From the NCBI GenBank assembly GCA_008015155.1, contig SSFA01000008.1:62001-126000 (forward strand): a stretch of 64,000 bases of DNA, written 5' to 3'. Each line of letters opens with the position of its first letter. The stretch's first letter is position 1. The DNA comes from Thiothrix sp. (GTDB taxonomy: Bacteria > Pseudomonadota > Gammaproteobacteria > Thiotrichales > Thiotrichaceae). The translations under genes and the position numbers were made by a program. Positions 59,428-64,000 of this stretch are shown here, one piece after another. The notes under the pieces are model-generated. The model saw only the letters and a program-made list of their open reading frames with translations. It searched no databases and had not been told where the DNA came from.

Positions 59428-60090
59428 ATGCGCTTATTACTCATTGAAGATGATCTTATGATTGGCGAAAGCCTTGAAGCTAGCCTGCAGCATGCTCAAT
59501 ATGCAGTGGATTGGGTACGCGATGGGCATCAAGCACTTTTGGCATTAGAGCATGATCTATACGACTTAATTCTTTTAGACCTTGGTTTGCCACGTTTACC
59601 AGGCATCGACGTTCTCAAACACTATCGTCAACATCAAGGCGAAGCAGCCGTGCTTATTTTGACAGCGCGTGATACACCTTCTGAGCGCGTGAAGGGTTTG
59701 GATACAGGTGCTGACGATTATTTAGTGAAGCCTTTTGATTTAGACGAGCTGTTAGCCCGAATTCGTGCTTTATTGAGACGTAAAGCAGGACGTACTCAAC
59801 CACAATTAGCTGGCAATGGCTTACGTTTAGACCCTGCCAGACATCAAGCTTTTTATCAGAACCAACTGATTCACTTTTCAGTCCGCGAATTTAGTCTATT
59901 GCAGGTGCTATTAGAAAAGCCAGGGCAAGTGGTATCGCGCGAGACTTTAGAAGGCAAATTGTATAGTTGGCAAGATGAAATCGAAAGTAATACGGTTGAG
60001 GTTTACATTCATTTGCTACGTAAAAAATTAGGCAAGGATTTTATTAAAAATGTGCGAGGGGTTGGATATAAAATTGAGGAAAACGCCTAA
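59428..60090 (+). CDS. OmpR-family response regulator
   Basis: 220 residues starting MRLLLIEDD (an earlier GTG at 59413 is possible). Receiver: LIEDDLMIGESLEASL, phospho-acceptor Asp in YDLILLDLGLPRLPG (about 51), Thr in ILTARD and Lys in DYLVKPFDLDELLARI. Winged-helix effector: FSVREFSLLQVLLEKPGQVVSRETLEGKLY and TVEVYIHLLRKKLG. Close to the PmrA/QseB group. The kinase gene follows directly and three TTTAA repeats at 61400 look like its site. Confidence 0.93.
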   Translation: MRLLLIEDDLMIGESLEASLQHAQYAVDWVRDGHQALLALEHDLYDLILLDLGLPRLPGIDVLKHYRQHQGEAAVLILTARDTPSERVKGLDTGADDYLVKPFDLDELLARIRALLRRKAGRTQPQLAGNGLRLDPARHQAFYQNQLIHFSVREFSLLQVLLEKPGQVVSRETLEGKLYSWQDEIESNTVEVYIHLLRKKLGKDFIKNVRGVGYKIEENA

Positions 60091-61404
60091 TTGCCGAGCA
60101 TTCAAAATAAGCTTTTGTTTTGGCTAGTCTTGTGCATTGTGTTGGCAAGCACCTGCTCAGGAATAATCAGTTATAAGAAATCCTTCACTGCTACTACCAA
60201 GCTTTTCGACTACCTTCTACAGGAAGTTGCGACCTCCTTACCTGCCCATCTGGATACTAAAACGATCTATCAGCGTGATTCATTAAATAAACATATTGTG
60301 GTGCAAATCTGGAATCGAAATCAGCACTTAATTTATACCTCTAATCCAGAATGGAAACTGCCACGCTATTCGCAGCAAGGCTTTCAAACTATTAGTGCTT
60401 TCGGTGCACACTGGCGGATTTATACAGAAAATAGGCGCTCTAACTATATTCAAGTTGCTTATCAAACCGCCGTTGTCAATGAGCTAGCGACTGAACTTGC
60501 GATTCAAGCTATTTTGCCTTTTGTGCTGATTATCCCTTTAGCTTTAGTGTTGGTCGGTCTGATCATACATCGAGGCCTCCGACCTTTTCGCAGTACTGCA
60601 CAGGCCTTAGCTGAGCGCACTCCTGATCAATTAGAAGCTTTATCCACCCAACAGCTACCCAAAGAATTAGTGATCATCACGCAGGCGATTAATGAACTGT
60701 TAGCCCGCTTGGCGAACGCTTTAAATGCACAGCGCGCTTTTGTAGCAGATGCTGCCCATGAATTACGCTCTCCCTTAACTGCCTTAAAATTACAGTTGCA
60801 ACTGACGGAGCGCATTCAACAAGAACCTCAGCGTAGTCAAGCCTTGGCCAAACTTCATGAACGTTTGAATCGCGCAATTCATCTAGTGGAGCAAATGCTA
60901 GTCTTAGCACGCCAAGAATCGAATTTAGAACCTGCGTCTTTCCATTTGAACTCCATCAACCAATTAGTGCTCCAAGCTGTACAAAGCCAACAAGCTTTAG
61001 CCCAACAAAAGCAGATTAACCTAAGTGCACAAACGAGTCCTTTTGACATTCAAATCCTAATGAATGTCCATAGCATGGAGATTTTGCTAAGGAATTTGCT
61101 TGAAAATGCCTTAAAACATACTCCAGCTAAAGGCATAGTCATCGTCTCGGTGCGGGAGGAAGCTGAAGTCGTCGTGCTGCGCGTCATGGATAGCGGTTGT
61201 GGTATCGAGGCTGAGGAGCGCAACCATGTATTTAGACGCTTTTATCGTATTCAGCATAATCAGCAAGGCGGCACTGGCTTAGGCTTAGCTATCGTGAAAA
61301 GTATCGCTGACCAGCATCAGGCTAGTATTAATTTATTAGATAGCCCCTTGGCACAAGGCTTGTTAGTTGAAGTGAGCATCCCCAAAAATATTAATAAATT
61401 TTAA
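60091..61404 (+). CDS. Sensor histidine kinase
   Basis: 437 residues with a TTG start immediately after the regulator's stop. Two membrane segments (about 7-25 and 145-168) enclose a periplasmic sensor of about 120 residues. HAMP, HisKA ADAAHELRSPLTALKLQLQ (about 221-240), HATPase with NLLENALKHTPAKG, DSGCGIEAEERNHVF and GGTGLGLAIVKSIA. It pairs with the OmpR regulator upstream. Signal unknown; QseC/PmrB type by layout. Confidence 0.92.
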   Translation: MPSIQNKLLFWLVLCIVLASTCSGIISYKKSFTATTKLFDYLLQEVATSLPAHLDTKTIYQRDSLNKHIVVQIWNRNQHLIYTSNPEWKLPRYSQQGFQTISAFGAHWRIYTENRRSNYIQVAYQTAVVNELATELAIQAILPFVLIIPLALVLVGLIIHRGLRPFRSTAQALAERTPDQLEALSTQQLPKELVIITQAINELLARLANALNAQRAFVADAAHELRSPLTALKLQLQLTERIQQEPQRSQALAKLHERLNRAIHLVEQMLVLARQESNLEPASFHLNSINQLVLQAVQSQQALAQQKQINLSAQTSPFDIQILMNVHSMEILLRNLLENALKHTPAKGIVIVSVREEAEVVVLRVMDSGCGIEAEERNHVFRRFYRIQHNQQGGTGLGLAIVKSIADQHQASINLLDSPLAQGLLVEVSIPKNINKF

Positions 61405-61426
61405 ACATCTTTTAAGTCTTTTTTAA
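61400..61426 (+). promoter_or_regulatory. Three TTTAA repeats with an 11-bp period
   Basis: TTTAA occurs at 61400, 61411 and 61422, exactly one helical turn apart, directly upstream of the small secreted-protein gene. Direct half-sites 11 bp apart are the usual target of OmpR/PmrA-type regulators, and the regulator and kinase genes are immediately upstream. AT-rich sequence makes chance possible. Confidence 0.5.
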
Positions 61427-61505
61427 TTAAGTCCCGCCTAAGATGCAGTCCATACAGTCAGTCCTGACTGTCAACCAGCAAAAAAACTCAAAGGAAATGA
61501 GCATC

Positions 61506-61862
61506 ATGAATAAAAAATTCCCTAGTGTAATGGCTAGTTTAGTGACTGCCTTAATTTTAGGTGGGCAAGCTTACGCCACTGAGACAACTACCGCTACGCC
61601 CCCTGTAGACACGACAGCGCTAACAAGCACTCCAGCTACAGCACCAGCGGTGACTAAGCCCGTTAATCATCAAGTTACTAAGCATGCGAGTATGGCTCAT
61701 AAAAAAGCCATGATGCATAAGAAGCTTAAAGTGAGCAAGAAACCTAGCCATAGAAAAAAGACAATGCATAAAAAGACCAGTATGCATAAGAATACAGCAC
61801 ATCAACTTCTGACCGACCCGCACGCGAGTACTAAGACCGGTACTCAAATGCCCAAAAAATAA
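61506..61862 (+). CDS. Small secreted His/Lys/Met-rich protein
   Basis: 118 residues from ATG 61506 (AAGGA 10 bp before; an ATG at 61497 is too close to it). Signal peptide ends QAYA. After a Thr/Ala/Pro-rich stretch the second half is very basic with repeated MHKK and HKK (AHKKAMMHKKLKVSKKPSHRKK, MHKKTSMHKN). Such repeats could bind metal ions or acidic polymers. Preceded by the TTTAA repeats and the two-component genes, so probably their target. No family recognised. Confidence 0.6.
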   Translation: MNKKFPSVMASLVTALILGGQAYATETTTATPPVDTTALTSTPATAPAVTKPVNHQVTKHASMAHKKAMMHKKLKVSKKPSHRKKTMHKKTSMHKNTAHQLLTDPHASTKTGTQMPKK

Positions 61863-61887
61863 TTAAAAGTTTATTTCCCTCATTTGT

Positions 61888-61921
61888 GGCGCAGACTTCC
61901 ATAGGGATATGGAGCTGCGCC
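61888..61921 (+). terminator. Hairpin after the secreted-protein gene
   Basis: GGCGCAG/CTGCGCC (61888-61894, 61915-61921) with internal CCATA/TATGG pairs forms a long stem and is followed by AGCTCTTTG. Likely terminator, though the T run is weak. Confidence 0.5.
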
Positions 61922-62110
61922 AGCTCTTTGCTAAGCTTATTTCTATCTAAGATATCTGCACGAGCTCTTCACCTTTAAACCATATTGTTAATATTCACAT
62001 AGGCTGTTTTACTAGGAATATTCTGCGTGCTTAGGTACATTCAGCGCCTTTTAATGTTTAAATATTACGCCGCCTAATGTCTTAGCTTAGACGAAGCGCG
62101 AAGGATGAGT

Positions 62111-62728
62111 ATGGATATCTCAACAACCACCCAATTGATTCTGCAAAATATCCCGGTATTTATGCGCCCCACTGTGGAGGATGGACAAAAGTTACGTCAA
62201 TACAGTGAGTTTTTTACGCGTTACGAAAGCCAAGTGATTACCGGCTTTTACGATCTTATTTATTCAGACGCAGCTGCTCATGCACATATTACAGGTATGT
62301 CGCGGCAGCAACGCGAGATGATTTTGCGTGAATGGTATCGCGTCACGATGTCTGCGCAATTTGATGATCTTTATTGGAACTGGCAAGCGTTGATGGGCAT
62401 TATTCGCGTCAAGCATAATGTACCGAACTCTGCCGTCTTGAGTATGTGGTCTTGGATTATGAGCTTCTTGCAAGAGCGCTTATTGGCTGAATTGCCTGCT
62501 GAAGAAGCACAAGCTGTCATTCATATCTTACATAAACTACATGCAACAGTGTGTGGCCTGATCATTGAAAGCTTTATTGTAACCCGCCAAGAAGCGATTA
62601 CCCGTGCCTCTGGACTGAATGAACGTATTTTGGGACGTTTAGTCAATATTGAGATTGATCAATTAGTTAAACAAGGCCAAACTTTGGTCGCGGAACAAAC
62701 CCAACTACGGATGGCAGCTGCTGCTTAA
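62111..62728 (+). CDS. Single-domain sensor-type globin paralogue, proximal His replaced
   Basis: 205 residues from ATG 62111 (AAGG 6 bp before; ATG 62105 overlaps that site). Clearly paralogous to the globin at 58671: YxFxxRYESQVITGFYDLIY, MGIIRVKHNVPNSAVLSMWSWIM, ITRASGLNERILGRLVNIEID in the tail. At the position of the proximal heme His the sequence reads IIR, so the usual ligand is arginine; a His is present three residues later in both proteins. Either heme is bound differently or not at all. No output domain. Confidence 0.75.
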   Translation: MDISTTTQLILQNIPVFMRPTVEDGQKLRQYSEFFTRYESQVITGFYDLIYSDAAAHAHITGMSRQQREMILREWYRVTMSAQFDDLYWNWQALMGIIRVKHNVPNSAVLSMWSWIMSFLQERLLAELPAEEAQAVIHILHKLHATVCGLIIESFIVTRQEAITRASGLNERILGRLVNIEIDQLVKQGQTLVAEQTQLRMAAAA

Positions 62729-62743
62729 AAACTTTTATTTGTT

Positions 62744-62773
62744 GCCTTCAAAACCAGGGGCTGTTTTGAAGGC
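62744..62773. terminator. Bidirectional terminator between globin 2 and sdaA
   Basis: Perfect 11-bp stem GCCTTCAAAAC/GTTTTGAAGGC (62744-62754, 62763-62773) with an 8-base loop between convergent genes. Confidence 0.65.
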
Positions 62774-62797
62774 GATAAAGATAAGCTTAGCAAGCCG

Positions 62798-64000
62798 CTA
62801 GCATTCAATAATATTCACGGCTAAGCCACCACGCGCGGTTTCTTTGTATTTAGTTTTCATATCTAAACCCGTTTCCCGCATGGTTTTGATGACTTTATCT
62901 AAAGACACATAGTGCGAACCATCACCGCGCAACGCCATCCGCGAAGCATTAATCGCTTTCACCGCGCCCATGGCATTACGCTCAATACAAGGGACTTGGA
63001 CTAAGCCACCGATCGGATCACAAGTGAGGCCTAAATTATGCTCCATGCCAATCTCTGCTGCATTTTCTACTTGCTCAGGCGTTCCACCCAAGACTTCAGT
63101 CAAAGCACCCGCAGCCATGGAACAAGCCGAGCCTACTTCACCTTGACAACCTACTTCTGCTCCAGAAATAGAGGCATTTTCTTTATATAAAATTGCAATT
63201 GCACCCGCAGTCAGTAGAAAACGTACAATCCCATCCTCGTTCGCGCCTTGCACAAAACGCCAGTAATAATGCATCACGGCCGGAATCACGCCTGCAGCCC
63301 CATTAGTCGGTGCAGTTACTACGCGTCCACCCGCTGCATTTTCTTCATTTACCGCTAAAGCGAAGAGATTCACCCAGTCCATAGTACCTAAGGGTGCTGT
63401 GTTGAGCAGATTATCGTGTTGTAACTTGCGGCATAAAGGCGCTGCACGGCGTTTAACTTTCAAACCACCGGGTAGGATGCCTTCAGTACGACAACCCTGC
63501 TCAACGCAATCTTGCATCACTCGCCAAATATGCAGTAACCCAGCGCGAATCTCAGCTTCACTACGCCAAGCTTGTTCATTGAACAACATTAACTGGCTGA
63601 TGGAATAGCCATACTCTTTACAAAGCGCTAATAGCTGCTTACCTGTTTTAAAAGGATAAGGTTGAACCGTTGTATCAGCTACAATCGGCTCTTCCGCACT
63701 TTCAGGGTTTACTACAAAGCCACCACCTACTGAATAATAGGTATTTGATTGTAAGCACTGCCCCTTAGCATCAAATGCATGAAAGATCATTCCATTTGGG
63801 TGAAAAGGTAAAGACTTGCGGCGATGAAAGATTAAATCCGTCGCATAGTTAAAACTAAGCCTACGCTCGCCCCCCAACTGCAGCACTTGCTGATCAATAA
63901 TGCCTTGCATGCGCTGCGGGATTTTTTGTGTGTCCACCGTTTCCGGCTCGCTACCTTCCAAACCTAACAAGACTGCTTTGTCTGATCCGTGACCTTTACC
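62798..64000 (-). CDS. sdaA: L-serine ammonia-lyase, cut by the window end
   Basis: Deaminates serine to pyruvate. The frame stays open to base 64000 ([16 protein letters not shown], the TGKGHxTD region of SdaA), so the first 50 or so residues lie outside. Conserved parts include [64 protein letters not shown] with iron-sulfur cysteines, and [22 protein letters not shown]. Stop at 62798. Upstream part not seen. Confidence 0.93.
   Translation of the reverse strand, partial: GKGHGSDKAVLLGLEGSEPETVDTQKIPQRMQGIIDQQVLQLGGERRLSFNYATDLIFHRRKSLPFHPNGMIFHAFDAKGQCLQSNTYYSVGGGFVVNPESAEEPIVADTTVQPYPFKTGKQLLALCKEYGYSISQLMLFNEQAWRSEAEIRAGLLHIWRVMQDCVEQGCRTEGILPGGLKVKRRAAPLCRKLQHDNLLNTAPLGTMDWVNLFALAVNEENAAGGRVVTAPTNGAAGVIPAVMHYYWRFVQGANEDGIVRFLLTAGAIAILYKENASISGAEVGCQGEVGSACSMAAGALTEVLGGTPEQVENAAEIGMEHNLGLTCDPIGGLVQVPCIERNAMGAVKAINASRMALRGDGSHYVSLDKVIKTMRETGLDMKTKYKETARGGLAVNIIEC

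Noticed and set aside
62798..64000. Truncated sdaA pseudogene
   Set aside because: The frame is open to the window edge with conserved N-terminal sequence, so it is cut only by the window.

Overview
The window looks like a chromosomal piece of a gammaproteobacterium of moderate GC. The block mucD/degP - glutaredoxin - lepA - lepB - DUF4845 - rnc - era runs in the order known from Pseudomonas-type gammaproteobacteria, and serS, thiL, mutS, tgt, glk and sdaA are of the same general type. A Thiothrix-like sulfur bacterium would fit, but that is only a guess; nothing here fixes the genus.

Layout. (1) 1-17.8 kb is an envelope polysaccharide locus: a very AT-rich glycan-specific part (acyltransferase, methyltransferase, glycosyltransferases, polymerase/ligase, gmd) interrupted by a decayed IS1 element, then host-like manC and manB, then the export machinery (Wza-like lipoprotein, a Wzc-like tyrosine kinase with unusually long repeats, a pseudokinase/coiled-coil protein, a TPR-like protein and a second O-antigen-ligase-type protein). 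(2) 17.8-41.5 kb is mostly housekeeping: secreted proteins, serS, thiL, a SPOR lipoprotein, a photolyase with a MerR/LitR-like regulator, CvfB, a uracil-DNA glycosylase-family protein, mutS (with what looks like a relic of another mutS 5' end upstream), tgt, glk, a nitroreductase, two signal peptidases I, era, rnc, lepA and a DegP protease. (3) 41.6-58.4 kb contains the most interesting content: KptA, a slipin, two back-to-back tRNA-like sequences, RtcB RNA ligase, a gene translationally coupled to rtcB but broken by an in-frame TGA, and RtcR, the CARF/sigma-54 activator of RNA repair. Both rtcB and the tRNA-like/slipin unit have excellent sigma-54 (-24/-12) promoters, so they very probably form one RtcR regulon. 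rtcR itself is the last gene of a same-strand row with an ERI-1-like 3' exonuclease, a J-domain protein and a HAD phosphatase. (4) 58.4-64 kb has two paralogous single-domain sensor-type globins flanking a two-component system and a small His/Lys/Met-rich secreted protein, followed by sdaA running off the window end.

How it works together. The polysaccharide locus makes GDP-mannose (ManB, ManC), converts it to a 6-deoxy-4-keto sugar nucleotide (Gmd), assembles and modifies a glycan, and exports it through a Wza/Wzc-type route. The RNA-repair island is most simply read as a damage response: RtcR senses RNA damage products and turns on RtcB for ligation, together with a membrane-associated slipin whose transcript also carries tRNA mimics. 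No rRNA gene, standard tRNA or CRISPR array was seen. All functional statements are by reading of sequence motifs; no database search was run.
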